Origin: GBS-DC sp964451985
Lineage (GTDB): Bacteria > Armatimonadota > Fimbriimonadia > Fimbriimonadales > GBS-DC
Direction of reading: 5' to 3'
Length of the DNA stretch: 14,481 bases
Assembly: GCA_964451985.1 (NCBI GenBank)
Contig: CAYVKB010000062.1
Location: 1 to 14,481 of the forward strand
Made by a program: the position numbers and the translations under genes. Every line of letters begins with the position of its first letter. Positions within the stretch are counted from its first letter, which is position 1. The notes below the pieces were generated by a model that was given only the letters and a program-made list of their open reading frames with translations, had not been told where the DNA came from and did no database searches. Below, in pieces: positions 1-7,025 of this stretch.

Positions 1-34
1 CCCAAAATCCCCCGTGCTAGGGTGTAAAAGGTTT

Positions 35-2749
35 CTAATACTCCAACACGACCGTTGGCTCTATCGGGTAGCAGCCCATCGATGCGCCATAGATTGCGAT
101 TCCGCCGGGCAAATCGGGAGGCACAATCAGTCGGATGCGTAGCTGTCGGTCTTGCTGCAAGCGTGTGCGCAGCACGGGGGTCATGGGCAGCGTCGCCTCC
201 ATGAGATAGCCGTAAGAGCCGCGTTCGATGCCTGCCCAGTGCGAGAGGACTCCGCGTGCGTCGGCGGGGTCATCGGGCAGCTCCCATGTGGCGACGCGCT
301 CGCCCGCCATCTCCACCAGCACGCGCGAGGGATATTTCTTGCCGTCGGTTTGGGGGTAGTCGTCGGGGTGGACGCGCTGTGCCCAGTCTACCTTTTCGCG
401 CCCCGCCTTCGCGCTAACCTCCATGCGTAAGCGGATGCGCTTCACCTCGCCGAGCGACACGCCCTCGGGAATCGCCACCGCGTACTCGACATAGCCGTGT
501 CCACGCGCCCAGTGCTTGCCCTGAATTGGCTTCTCGGGCTGGCTCTGCAGGTTGAATGCGCTGACGACATACTCGGTGGGCTTGAAGCGTAGCACGACGC
601 GCCCGCGGGCGGTCTCGAACACGGGTAGCTGCTCCATGCCCACCAGCCACTGTGTGTAGTTCGTGTGGACGCGCACGCGGTTCCAGTCCTCCGCCCACAC
701 GACCAGCGTTGCCAGGCACGGCGCGTTGGGCAACTGAATATTGGCAATCGTGAGCGGTATCAGCCGATATTGCGGGGTGGTTGTGAACACCTGTCGCTGC
801 ACGCGCCCACGCCGCCGATTGCCCAGCGCGTCGATATAGTCCAGCCGATAGAGCAGTGTGAACGGCTTGTCCACGAAACGCCCCGAATAGTGGCTCAACA
901 GAATCGGAACCTGCACGGTCTCGCCTGGTGCGGCGCGGTTAATCGCGGGCTGGTCGATTACCAGAAAGTCGGTTGCGAATAAATCGCGCACACTCATTCG
1001 CTCCGCCCAGAAGTCGAAGCCGTACTCTTTGGGGCTGCGGTCGTAGTTGTACACGCCATTATGTTCCCACTCGATGTCGGTCAGCTCGGTGTAGACATAG
1101 CCCACGAGTTTGTCCAGGCTGCGCAGCGTGTTGGTCAGTGCAAGCCCGCCCCACGACCAGTCGCCGTCGCCGTCGAACGCTGCGAGGTAGCCATACTCGT
1201 TATTGATGAACGGTTCGCCCTGGCTGCGCCTGCCGTCGATGTAGTTCCAAGTCTTACCCACTCCGATTTCGAGGCGGTTCACCGCTTGATACTGCTGCCG
1301 AAAGATGTCCACATTCCGCCCATACCAGTGGAATGAGTTGAGGTCGGTCTCCAGATGCGCCCAGCCGGTGTTGTCCTGCACGAGGCGGGTGGGGTCGAGT
1401 GCTTTCGCCAACCGATACATCTGCAGTGTCCAGTCCACGCGGTGGGCGCGGTTTTCGGCTGTGAGCCTACCGATGCCCCACTCCTCATTGAACACCGTCC
1501 AGATGATGATGCTGGGATGATTGAAATCGCGCCGAATCTGGTCGCGCATGGTTTTTTCAAAGAGTTGGCGAGCGCGCTCGGACGGCGTGAAGAAGCAGGG
1601 GATGTCTGCCTGTATCAGCATGCCGAGTTTATCTGCCCAGTAGAGTTTGCGCGGCTCGTCGGCTTTGATGTGGATGCGCAGCATATTGAAGCCCGCGCGC
1701 TTGGCAAGCTCAATATCGCGTTTCAGGAACTCATCATCGGGCGCGGTGTACAGCCCATCGGGATTGTAGGACTGGTCCAACACGCCGCGCAGATAGATGG
1801 GCTTACCGTTCAGCAGCGTGTAGCTGAAGTCCGACTCGCCATATTTGCCCCACCGCACGGTGCGCACGCCGAAGTAGCCCCGCACGGTGTCATAGGCACG
1901 CTTACCGTCTTCCGAAAGCAAGCGCAGCTCGAATTCGTACAAATGGGGACTGTCGGGCGTCCACAGGCGCGGGTTTCGCAACACAAGCCGAAAGGTTTTT
2001 TCGCTTTCGTTTTCCAGCACGCCGAACCGTTGTGTTTCGAAGGCGCGGTTGCGCGAGCGCAGCTCCAGTTGCAGGGGTTCACGCACGGCGGTGCGTTCCA
2101 TCTCCACGATGAACTCCACCACCCCTGTGGGTGCGCCCACCTCATCCGCCAGCGGGGTAATTTGGAAGTACTGAATACAGGCTGCCCCCGTCGCCTCCAG
2201 CCAGACGGTCTGCCAGATGCCGCTCACGCTGGTGTACCAGTCGGGCACTTGCTTGCCCAGTGGCGTCTCGCGGTCAGTATGGTCTTCCACGCGCACGGAT
2301 AGCACATTGGCGCGGTCGAAGCGCACATAGGGAGTGACATCGAACCGAAACTCGGAGTAGCCGCCCTCGTGTTCGCCCACGCGCTCGCCGTTGACCCACA
2401 CGGTGGCATGGTGGTCAACTGCCCCAAAGCAGAGCCAGATGCGCCTGCCGCGCCAGTTTTCGGGCACGCTGAACTCGCGCCGATACCATGCAACACCCTT
2501 ATACTGCGTATCACCAATCCCGCTCAACCGGCTCTCCCATGCGAAGGGCACGCGAATGGTACGCTCATATGGCTTGGGAAGACTGTGCCAATTTTGTTGT
2601 AGCCCTGTATCTTGGGGGTCAAACTGAAACTCCCACACGCCGTTCAGCGATTGCCAGTCGCGTCGTTCGAGATCGGGGCGCGGATGCTGCGCCAAGCCCA
2701 CTTGCGCGGTTAGAATCATCCCTGCCATCAGCAGTCCCGTCCGTGTCAT
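35..2749 (-). CDS. Secreted glycoside hydrolase family 2 protein (beta-galactosidase/beta-glucuronidase-like)
   Basis: A 904-residue protein with an N-terminal signal peptide (about residues 1-20, ending GLAQ), so it should act outside the cytoplasm. The GH2 order is visible: a sugar-binding jelly-roll domain (about 25-185, with the family-typical run GVAWYRREF near 85-93 and WVNGERVGEHEGGY near 118-131), an immunoglobulin-like domain (about 190-300), and a TIM barrel (about 305-600). The barrel carries the GH2 acid/base motif, Asn421-Glu422 in TVFNEEWG, and the likely nucleophile Glu518 in INNEYGY. A C-terminal region of about 300 residues is beta-rich and I cannot assign it. Known family members cleave beta-galactosides, beta-glucuronides or beta-mannosides by a retaining mechanism; the substrate here cannot be read from sequence. 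The start gives a clean signal peptide but has no clear Shine-Dalgarno. The gene lies 123 bp downstream of the c-di-AMP receptor gene on the same strand. Confidence 0.93.
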   Translation of the reverse strand: MTRTGLLMAGMILTAQVGLAQHPRPDLERRDWQSLNGVWEFQFDPQDTGLQQNWHSLPKPYERTIRVPFAWESRLSGIGDTQYKGVAWYRREFSVPENWRGRRIWLCFGAVDHHATVWVNGERVGEHEGGYSEFRFDVTPYVRFDRANVLSVRVEDHTDRETPLGKQVPDWYTSVSGIWQTVWLEATGAACIQYFQITPLADEVGAPTGVVEFIVEMERTAVREPLQLELRSRNRAFETQRFGVLENESEKTFRLVLRNPRLWTPDSPHLYEFELRLLSEDGKRAYDTVRGYFGVRTVRWGKYGESDFSYTLLNGKPIYLRGVLDQSYNPDGLYTAPDDEFLKRDIELAKRAGFNMLRIHIKADEPRKLYWADKLGMLIQADIPCFFTPSERARQLFEKTMRDQIRRDFNHPSIIIWTVFNEEWGIGRLTAENRAHRVDWTLQMYRLAKALDPTRLVQDNTGWAHLETDLNSFHWYGRNVDIFRQQYQAVNRLEIGVGKTWNYIDGRRSQGEPFINNEYGYLAAFDGDGDWSWGGLALTNTLRSLDKLVGYVYTELTDIEWEHNGVYNYDRSPKEYGFDFWAERMSVRDLFATDFLVIDQPAINRAAPGETVQVPILLSHYSGRFVDKPFTLLYRLDYIDALGNRRRGRVQRQVFTTTPQYRLIPLTIANIQLPNAPCLATLVVWAEDWNRVRVHTNYTQWLVGMEQLPVFETARGRVVLRFKPTEYVVSAFNLQSQPEKPIQGKHWARGHGYVEYAVAIPEGVSLGEVKRIRLRMEVSAKAGREKVDWAQRVHPDDYPQTDGKKYPSRVLVEMAGERVATWELPDDPADARGVLSHWAGIERGSYGYLMEATLPMTPVLRTRLQQDRQLRIRLIVPPDLPGGIAIYGASMGCYPIEPTVVLEY

Positions 2750-2756
2750 CAGGACA

Positions 2757-2768
2757 GGCTAATTAGCC
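2757..2768. repeat. 12-bp perfect palindrome before the GH2 start
   Basis: GGCTAATTAGCC is its own reverse complement and ends 8 nt upstream of the GH2 start codon (minus strand). A regulator site at this place would block translation or transcription of the glycosidase. Palindromes of this size are expected a few times by chance in 14 kb, so an operator role is only a guess. Confidence 0.2.
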
Positions 2769-2872
2769 GTTGTGCGCAAGAGTCCTGCTGACGATAGGCA
2801 TACTGATGGGCGCGTTGCGGGAAGTTTCTGTGTCGGGGAACAGTCGTGGGGAGAGGATATCTGGGCACCGCC

Positions 2873-3202
2873 TCAGAATCTTTCAAACCGCTCCACATTC
2901 AACACGAACACCACTGCACCGCCCACCTCCACAGCAATCGGCGTGGGAAGGAACGTGCCAATCGGCGCAGCGTCGGGCGGCATCGGGTTCACATACTGCT
3001 CGCGCGTGCGGCAGTTGCGCTCCAATAGGCTCAACAACTCCTCCAGTTGCGAGTCCTCAATTCCAATTAGCAACGTGGTGTTGCCCTCGCGCAGGAAACC
3101 GCCTGTGGAGGCAACTTGCGTGAACTTGAACTGGCTCTCCAGCAAGGCGTCCACCACGCGCCCTTTGTCCCGATTGTGTATCACGGCGATGATTAGTTTC
3201 AT
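2873..3202 (-). CDS. darA: Cyclic-di-AMP receptor, PII-like (DarA/PstA family, DUF970)
   Basis: A 109-residue protein, exactly the usual length of the DarA/PstA family of trimeric PII-like cytosolic proteins that bind cyclic di-AMP. It opens MKLIIAVIHNRD, contains the signature TGGFLREGNTT (about 33-43) that in solved family members shapes the nucleotide pocket, then IGIED (about 46-50), and ends with the conserved EVGGAVVFVLNVERFERF. Known homologues are signal receivers without enzymatic activity, and their downstream partner is generally unknown. The gene is divergent from the Gre-factor gene (172-bp spacer) and upstream of the GH2 gene on the same strand. Family assignment is very secure; what it controls cannot be seen. 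The presence of this receptor implies a diadenylate cyclase elsewhere in the genome. Confidence 0.95.
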   Translation of the reverse strand: MKLIIAVIHNRDKGRVVDALLESQFKFTQVASTGGFLREGNTTLLIGIEDSQLEELLSLLERNCRTREQYVNPMPPDAAPIGTFLPTPIAVEVGGAVVFVLNVERFERF

Positions 3203-3374
3203 CGGAATCGCTAAGAATATTCGAGAGCCACTGCGTTATTCCTGCTTTTTCACGCCACTTGGCAGGAATTGCGACCGTCCCAGCGAATCTTATATGCCCT
3301 ACAGGGGAACCTTTAGGGAATAACTTGCGTATTAGGCATCAATATTCCCACTGCCGTTTGAGGAGGAGACTGCG
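3203..3374. other. Divergent intergenic region between darA and greA
   Basis: This 172-bp spacer holds the regulatory sequence for both divergent genes. It contains an 8-bp perfect inverted repeat (3238-3245 and 3262-3269, 16-nt loop), a weak sigma-70-like pair TTGCGA (3269-3274) and TATATG (3291-3296) with 16-nt spacing reading toward greA, an ECF-like pair (GAACC 3307-3311, CGT 3328-3330), and a strong ribosome binding site for greA. No convincing promoter was found on the darA side. Confidence 0.5.
3360..3367 (+). promoter_or_regulatory. Strong Shine-Dalgarno of greA
   Basis: GAGGAGGA lies 7 nt before the ATG at 3375, an ideal distance, and fixes the greA start. Confidence 0.8.
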
Positions 3375-3863
3375 ATGACGCACTTTGAACCCGATCGTAT
3401 TTACCTGACGGAGGAAGGTTTCAAGCACTTAGAGTCCGAGTTGCGCCGCTTACAGACGGTGGAGCGTACCCGTATTGCTGAAGCATTCCGTGCCCATAAA
3501 GAACACGGCGAGTTTAGCTCAGAGGATACCGAACTGGAGAGCCTGAAGAACGACCAGGCGTATGTGGAGTCGCGCATTCAGGAGATTCGAGGCATTCTGC
3601 AGAGTGCGACCATTATACGTGAGCAGGATATCCCGACCGACTATGTGGGCGTCGGCTCGCAGGTGAAGGTGGAGGATGTGAACACGGGCGAGCAGCGCGA
3701 GTTCCGCATCGTGGGTGCAACGGAAGCCGACCCCGAACATCACAAACTCTCCTATCAAGCCCCGCTTGCCAGCGCACTAATTGGCTACAAGGTGGGCGAC
3801 GAGGTGAACGTGCATCTGCCCAAAGGCGATGTGCGCCTGCGCATTCTGGAGATACGTAAGTAA
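3375..3863 (+). CDS. greA: Transcription elongation factor, GreA/GreB family
   Basis: A 162-residue protein of normal Gre length. Residues about 12-80 form the N-terminal antiparallel coiled coil that enters the RNA polymerase secondary channel; residues about 88-162 form the C-terminal FKBP-like domain, with family-typical ADPEHHKLSYQAPLASALIG and KVGDEVNVHLPKG. Gre factors rescue backtracked polymerase by stimulating cleavage of the RNA 3' end using acidic residues at the coiled-coil tip. The tip here is GEFSSEDTELE (45-55) where classical GreA has GDLxENAEY: aspartate is replaced by glutamate (Glu46) and one extra serine precedes Glu50. Acidic character is kept, so cleavage activity is plausible but not certain; an anti-cleavage paralogue cannot be excluded. 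A strong ribosome binding site supports the start, and the next gene begins 3 nt after its stop. Confidence 0.93.
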   Translation: MTHFEPDRIYLTEEGFKHLESELRRLQTVERTRIAEAFRAHKEHGEFSSEDTELESLKNDQAYVESRIQEIRGILQSATIIREQDIPTDYVGVGSQVKVEDVNTGEQREFRIVGATEADPEHHKLSYQAPLASALIGYKVGDEVNVHLPKGDVRLRILEIRK

Positions 3864-3866
3864 GCG

Positions 3867-4760
3867 ATGCGCTTTGTGACCTTGCAGCCCGCGCCCGACG
3901 ACCAGCCATGCCTTGCCGTGTGGCATGAGGGCGCGTGGCGGCGCATCGAGGGCTGTCGCGATTTTCTGGACTGGCTGCACCTGCCCGAAATGGAGCAGGC
4001 GGCGCGCCTGAATGGCTTGGGCGAGGCGGTGGAGCCTGCACGCTACTGCCCGCCCATTCTGATTCCGCCCAGCCTGCGCGATTTCTATGCGTTCGAGGCG
4101 CATGTGCGCAACGCACGGCGCAAACGCGGCTACGACGCCCCGCCCGAAGCATGGTATGAGTTTCCTGCGTTCTACTTCTCTAACCCTGCCAGCCTAATCG
4201 GGCATCAGCAACCCATCCGCAAGCCCCCCAACACGAATGCGCTCGATTTTGAACTGGAGCTTGCCGTAATTATCGGGCGTGCAGGGGGCGACTTCAGTCT
4301 ACAGGAAGCGGAGGCTGCCATCGCGGGCTTCACACTAATGAACGACTGGAGCGCACGCGACATCCAGCTCCGCGAGATGAGTATCGGGCTGGGACCCGCC
4401 AAAGGCAAAGACTTTGCCACCTCGCTGGGACCGTGGGTCGTGACCCCTGACGAGCTGGAGGCATGGCGCAACCCTGACCCCGACCACGGCAGCCGCTGGG
4501 ATATGCGCCTGAAAGCCCGCGTGAATGGCAACCCAATCACCAACGCCAGTGCAGGCGAAATGTACTGGACGTTCGCTGAGATTATCGCGCACGCCTCGCG
4601 CAACACGCGCCTGCAAGTGGGTGATGTGATTGGTTCGGGCACTGTGGGCGGCGGCTGTCTGCTGGAGTACCCCGACGGAACTTACCCATGGCTTCAACCA
4701 GGCGATGTGGTGGAACTGGAAGCCGAGGGGATTGGCGTGTTGCGGAACCAAGTAGAGTAA
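3867..4760 (+). CDS. Fumarylacetoacetase-family (FAH) hydrolase
   Basis: A 297-residue cytosolic protein of the fumarylacetoacetate hydrolase superfamily, whose members hydrolyse or isomerise acylpyruvate-type C-C bonds in aromatic amino acid and related catabolism. The C-terminal catalytic domain (about 100-290) shows the divalent-metal ligands: Glu129 and Glu131 in DFELELAVIIG, and Asp160 in MNDWSARDIQ. The NDWSARDIQ run and Lys181 in the following GKDFATSLGPWVV resemble true fumarylacetoacetase more than short FAHD1-type proteins, though the N-terminal part (about 1-95) is shorter than in eukaryotic FAH. The exact substrate is unknown; bacterial relatives also include 2-keto-4-pentenoate hydratase and acylpyruvase. 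It starts 3 nt after greA with no visible Shine-Dalgarno, so it is probably translated by coupling with greA. Confidence 0.9.
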   Translation: MRFVTLQPAPDDQPCLAVWHEGAWRRIEGCRDFLDWLHLPEMEQAARLNGLGEAVEPARYCPPILIPPSLRDFYAFEAHVRNARRKRGYDAPPEAWYEFPAFYFSNPASLIGHQQPIRKPPNTNALDFELELAVIIGRAGGDFSLQEAEAAIAGFTLMNDWSARDIQLREMSIGLGPAKGKDFATSLGPWVVTPDELEAWRNPDPDHGSRWDMRLKARVNGNPITNASAGEMYWTFAEIIAHASRNTRLQVGDVIGSGTVGGGCLLEYPDGTYPWLQPGDVVELEAEGIGVLRNQVE

Positions 4761-4771
4761 GCACTTCACGA

Positions 4772-4800
4772 TTGAAACCATCGGCAGGGGACGATTTCAA
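4772..4800. terminator. Imperfect hairpin after the greA-FAH operon
   Basis: TTGAAA (4772-4777) plus TCG (4781-4783) pair with CGA (4792-4794) plus TTTCAA (4795-4800), giving a 9-bp stem with a 3-nt bulge and an 8-nt loop. It starts 11 nt after the FAH stop and may end that transcript, but no T-run follows, so intrinsic termination is uncertain. Confidence 0.3.
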
Positions 4801-4818
4801 GTTCGGAGGACGGATGAC

Positions 4819-4843
4819 TGAACCCCACGCCACGTAGTGCGTC
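4819..4843 (+). promoter_or_regulatory. Candidate ECF-type promoter of the sigma operon
   Basis: TGAACC (4819-4824) and CGTC (4840-4843), 15 nt apart, resemble the AAC-type -35 and CGTC-type -10 elements recognised by many ECF sigma factors, which often transcribe their own gene. Transcription would begin near 4850, leaving room for the ribosome binding site at 4881-4887 and fitting the GTG start at 4898 better than an ATG at 4856. The motif is short and was found by eye. Confidence 0.35.
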
Positions 4844-4880
4844 TACATATATGCGATGGTGAGCGATACGGTATCCTATA

Positions 4881-4887
4881 GAAGGAG
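4881..4887 (+). promoter_or_regulatory. Shine-Dalgarno that decides the sigma-factor start
   Basis: GAAGGAG ends 10 nt before the GTG at 4898. The in-frame ATG at 4856 has no comparable site, so GTG is the better start. Confidence 0.6.
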
Positions 4888-4897
4888 CTTGGGCATC

Positions 4898-5494
4898 GTG
4901 GACGCCTTATCCGCTGAAGCAGTGTTGGTAGAGCGTGCGCAGGCGCACGACGAAGCGGCGTTCGAGCAGATTATGCACCTGTACGCCGACCGGCTCTACA
5001 ACTACATTCTGCGGATGGTGGGCAGCCCTACCGACGCGGAGGACTTGCTTCAGGAAGCGTTCCTGCGCGCCTATCAGGGCTTGCCCAGCTTCGATGGACG
5101 CGCCAGCCTCAGCACTTGGCTTTACCGGATCGCTACGAACCTGTGTATTGATCATCAGCGCAAGCGCGCGCGGCGGGTGCAGACCGTCTCCTACTCCGCG
5201 TGGGAAGACGACGAGGGTGAGGCAGGCGAGTGGGACTTCCCCGACCTGCAAACGCCCAACCCAATGGAAGCGGCGCTGAACCATGAACTGCAGCAGGTGG
5301 TGGAACAGTCCATCGCGGCGCTGTCGCCTAAACTGAAAACGGTATTACTGCTATACGATGTGGAAGAGCTTTCGTATGAGGAGATTGCGCGTGTGTTGAA
5401 CATTCCGATTGGTACGGTCAAGTCGCGCCTAAACCACGCGCGTGGGCAAATCCAAAAGCAGGTAGAGGCGTACTTAAGAGGTGAATCGAAATGA
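4898..5494 (+). CDS. ECF-type RNA polymerase sigma factor (RpoE/SigW-like)
   Basis: From the GTG start the protein has 198 residues, typical for an extracytoplasmic-function sigma factor with only regions 2 and 4. Region 2 (about 22-92) includes YNYILRMVGSPTDAEDLLQEAFLRAY in part, with the -10-recognising and core-binding helices, followed by STWLYRIATNLCIDHQRK. Region 4 (about 132-186) includes LSPKLKTVLLLYDVEELSYEEIA in part and the helix-turn-helix IPIGTVKSRLNHAR. A 40-residue acidic linker joins the two. It directs RNA polymerase to a specific promoter set once released from its anti-sigma factor. An in-frame ATG at 4856 would add 14 residues but lacks a ribosome binding site. Its stop overlaps the start of the next gene by 4 nt (ATGA), the usual coupling of sigma and anti-sigma genes. 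Confidence 0.92.
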   Translation: MDALSAEAVLVERAQAHDEAAFEQIMHLYADRLYNYILRMVGSPTDAEDLLQEAFLRAYQGLPSFDGRASLSTWLYRIATNLCIDHQRKRARRVQTVSYSAWEDDEGEAGEWDFPDLQTPNPMEAALNHELQQVVEQSIAALSPKLKTVLLLYDVEELSYEEIARVLNIPIGTVKSRLNHARGQIQKQVEAYLRGESK

Positions 5495-5943
5495 ACTGCA
5501 CTCGTTTTGAACGCTGGCTGTGGGACGAGATTGAGGGGCGTCTGAGCGCAGCGCAGTCGCAGGCGATGCGGGCGCATCTGCAGGCATGCCCGCGCTGCCA
5601 GCGTCAGTGGGAAGCGGCACAAGCGACCTATCGGGCGCTGCACACGCTGCCGCGCCATCGCGCTCCGGAGCATCTCGTGGTGCAGATGCGTACCCATATC
5701 CAGCAGGCGTCCACGCCCAAACCCACCTTCGCGTGGTGGAAGCGTGTCGCGCTCGCGCCCGCGCTGGGACTGCTGATTGCCTTCGGCTGGTGGGCATACA
5801 TCACACGTACCCAAGACACCGCTACACCCTCCGCGATTGCCAAACAGCCAACGGAGAACTGGGTCGAGGTGCACGAGCAACTCGAAGTCGCCGACTGGTC
5901 GCCCACGGCAAACTACTTCATCACCACAGGCTACACGCGATGA
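5491..5943 (+). CDS. Zinc-finger (zf-HC2) transmembrane anti-sigma factor
   Basis: A 150-residue protein with the zinc-binding anti-sigma signature His29-x3-Cys33-x2-Cys36 (HLQACPRC) in its first 40 residues; Cys3 may be the fourth ligand. This ZAS domain normally clamps its ECF sigma factor in the cytoplasm. One hydrophobic segment (about 86-104, VALAPALGLLIAFGWWAYI) should place the C-terminal 45 residues outside the membrane, where they could meet the product of the next gene. The start overlaps the sigma gene by 4 nt and the stop overlaps the next start by 4 nt, so the three proteins are translationally coupled. A GAGGTG site lies 7 nt before the ATG. The specific signal is unknown; by family precedent it would be envelope or redox stress. 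Confidence 0.9.
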   Translation: MNCTRFERWLWDEIEGRLSAAQSQAMRAHLQACPRCQRQWEAAQATYRALHTLPRHRAPEHLVVQMRTHIQQASTPKPTFAWWKRVALAPALGLLIAFGWWAYITRTQDTATPSAIAKQPTENWVEVHEQLEVADWSPTANYFITTGYTR

Positions 5944-6947
5944 GAACGATTCTGCTGCTGTGCGCGTTGTGTTGGGCTTGGGGGGAGGCGCAGGAACGCC
6001 CCGTCCAGTGGCTTCAGCGCGCGCAGCAAGCGGAGGAGACCCTGAACCTTGCAGGTGTGCGCCTGACGGAGATGCGTGTCGGACGCAACCCGCAGCGCAT
6101 CGAGGAGCGATTCTGGCGACAAGGAACCCGCGCGGAGCGAATCGAGATTCTCGCACCTGCCGACCGTCAGGGCGAGGTGCTGCTGCTGCGTGAGGGACGC
6201 TGGATGGCGTATCGCCCCAGCACAAAAGAGGTTCTCGAATTACCCCGCATGCCGCTGCAAGGCGTGCAACTGCTGAAAATGGCGGTCGATCTGATTGAAG
6301 TGGGCGTGGTACAGGCGGAGATGCTCCCCGAAGCGACTCTGCTGGGGCGCTCTTGCGTGGTGATACGCTTGAGCCTCGCGCGTCCCGACTTTCAGCGCAA
6401 GCCCCCGCCCGAAAGGCGTGCGCCGTTCCCCGCCTCGGTGGTGCTGTGGATCGACAAGGAGACAGGGCTAATCCTCAAGCGTGAGGTGGCGATGCGCCCG
6501 AACGAGCCAGTGCTGCGCACGGAAATCATGCGGTTGGAACTTAATCCGCGTCTCCCACCCGATATGTTCACACTGCCACAGGGCGTTGTGGCGCGTCCCT
6601 TGGGCGGCGAGTACAAGAGCCTTGAAGATGCTCAGCGCTCCGTGTCGTTCCCCATCCGTACGCCTGGCTACCTGCCCGCAGGGGCGAACTTAGAGCGGAT
6701 TCTGGTGCGCCGTCGTCCCGTCGACAACGCGCCCATCGTCGTCCTGTACTACCAGACGCCTAACGCCCGATTTAGCATCTTTCAGGCGTACAAGATGCGC
6801 GATGCAGCGTTCCAGCGACCCCGACGCCCCGAGCGACACAACACCCGCTTCTGGCAGGATGGCGACTACTCGTTCGGTATCGTGGGCAACCTGCCCCAAG
6901 CCGAAATCGAGCGGATTGCGAAGTCGCTCAGCCGCACAGGACAGTAG
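5940..6947 (+). CDS. Exported RseB/LolA-like regulator with DUF4367-like C-terminal domain
   Basis: A 335-residue protein starting with a signal peptide (MRTILLLCALCWAWGEA, 1-17). The reading frame is open upstream to 5586, but this ATG overlaps the anti-sigma stop (ATGA) and yields the signal peptide, so it is the start chosen. Residues about 20-210 look like the MucB/RseB/LolA lipoprotein-sorting fold: FWRQGTRAERIEIL, GRWMAYRPSTKEVLEL, then WIDKETGLILKREV and LPPDMFTLPQG. Residues about 235-335 resemble DUF4367 (FPIRTPGYLPAGANLERI, later FWQDGDYSFGIVG and a closing helix). In E. coli, RseB binds the periplasmic part of RseA and senses mislocalised lipoproteins or LPS; the same job next to this anti-sigma factor is inferred from gene order and the fold. 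Direct evidence on the ligand is lacking. Confidence 0.82.
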   Translation: MRTILLLCALCWAWGEAQERPVQWLQRAQQAEETLNLAGVRLTEMRVGRNPQRIEERFWRQGTRAERIEILAPADRQGEVLLLREGRWMAYRPSTKEVLELPRMPLQGVQLLKMAVDLIEVGVVQAEMLPEATLLGRSCVVIRLSLARPDFQRKPPPERRAPFPASVVLWIDKETGLILKREVAMRPNEPVLRTEIMRLELNPRLPPDMFTLPQGVVARPLGGEYKSLEDAQRSVSFPIRTPGYLPAGANLERILVRRRPVDNAPIVVLYYQTPNARFSIFQAYKMRDAAFQRPRRPERHNTRFWQDGDYSFGIVGNLPQAEIERIAKSLSRTGQ

Positions 6948-6980
6948 CGCGTGCAATCTGCCCCCGCAATTTTATTCAGG

Positions 6981-7007
6981 TAAGTTCACCGCGCTCGGCT
7001 CCGATAA
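6981..7007 (+). promoter_or_regulatory. Candidate sigma-28 (FliA/SigD)-like promoter of the CAP lipoprotein gene
   Basis: TAAG (6981-6984) and TCCGATAA (7000-7007) are 15 nt apart, matching the flagellar sigma consensus TAAA-N15-GCCGATAA at 10 of 12 positions. The 12-bp core CCGATAATCCCC recurs exactly before flagellin (8950-8961). Transcription would begin near 7013, leaving only about 12 nt before the ATG at 7026, which is a weakness. Confidence 0.4.
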
Positions 7008-7025
7008 TCCCCCTGAGGGATGCTT

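Noticed and set aside
1355..2302. 315-codon open frame on the plus strand opposite the GH2 gene
   Set aside because: It mirrors a well-conserved GH2 gene in GC-rich sequence, has no family-like motif, and is best explained as an antisense shadow.
2772..3323. 183-codon plus-strand frame opposite darA
   Set aside because: It covers the DarA family match on the other strand and shows no motif.
4771..4778. ATTGAAAC, which resembles the end of many CRISPR repeats
   Set aside because: It occurs once with no repeat-spacer structure; it is part of the hairpin after the FAH gene.
5586..5939. Upstream extension of the RseB-like frame
   Set aside because: The extension overlaps the anti-sigma gene in another frame; the ATG at 5940 gives a signal peptide and an ATGA junction.
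5191..6225. 344-codon open frame on the minus strand across the sigma, anti-sigma and RseB-like genes
   Set aside because: The three plus-strand genes are clearly real and coupled; the antisense product is Arg/Pro/Ser-rich with no recognisable domain.
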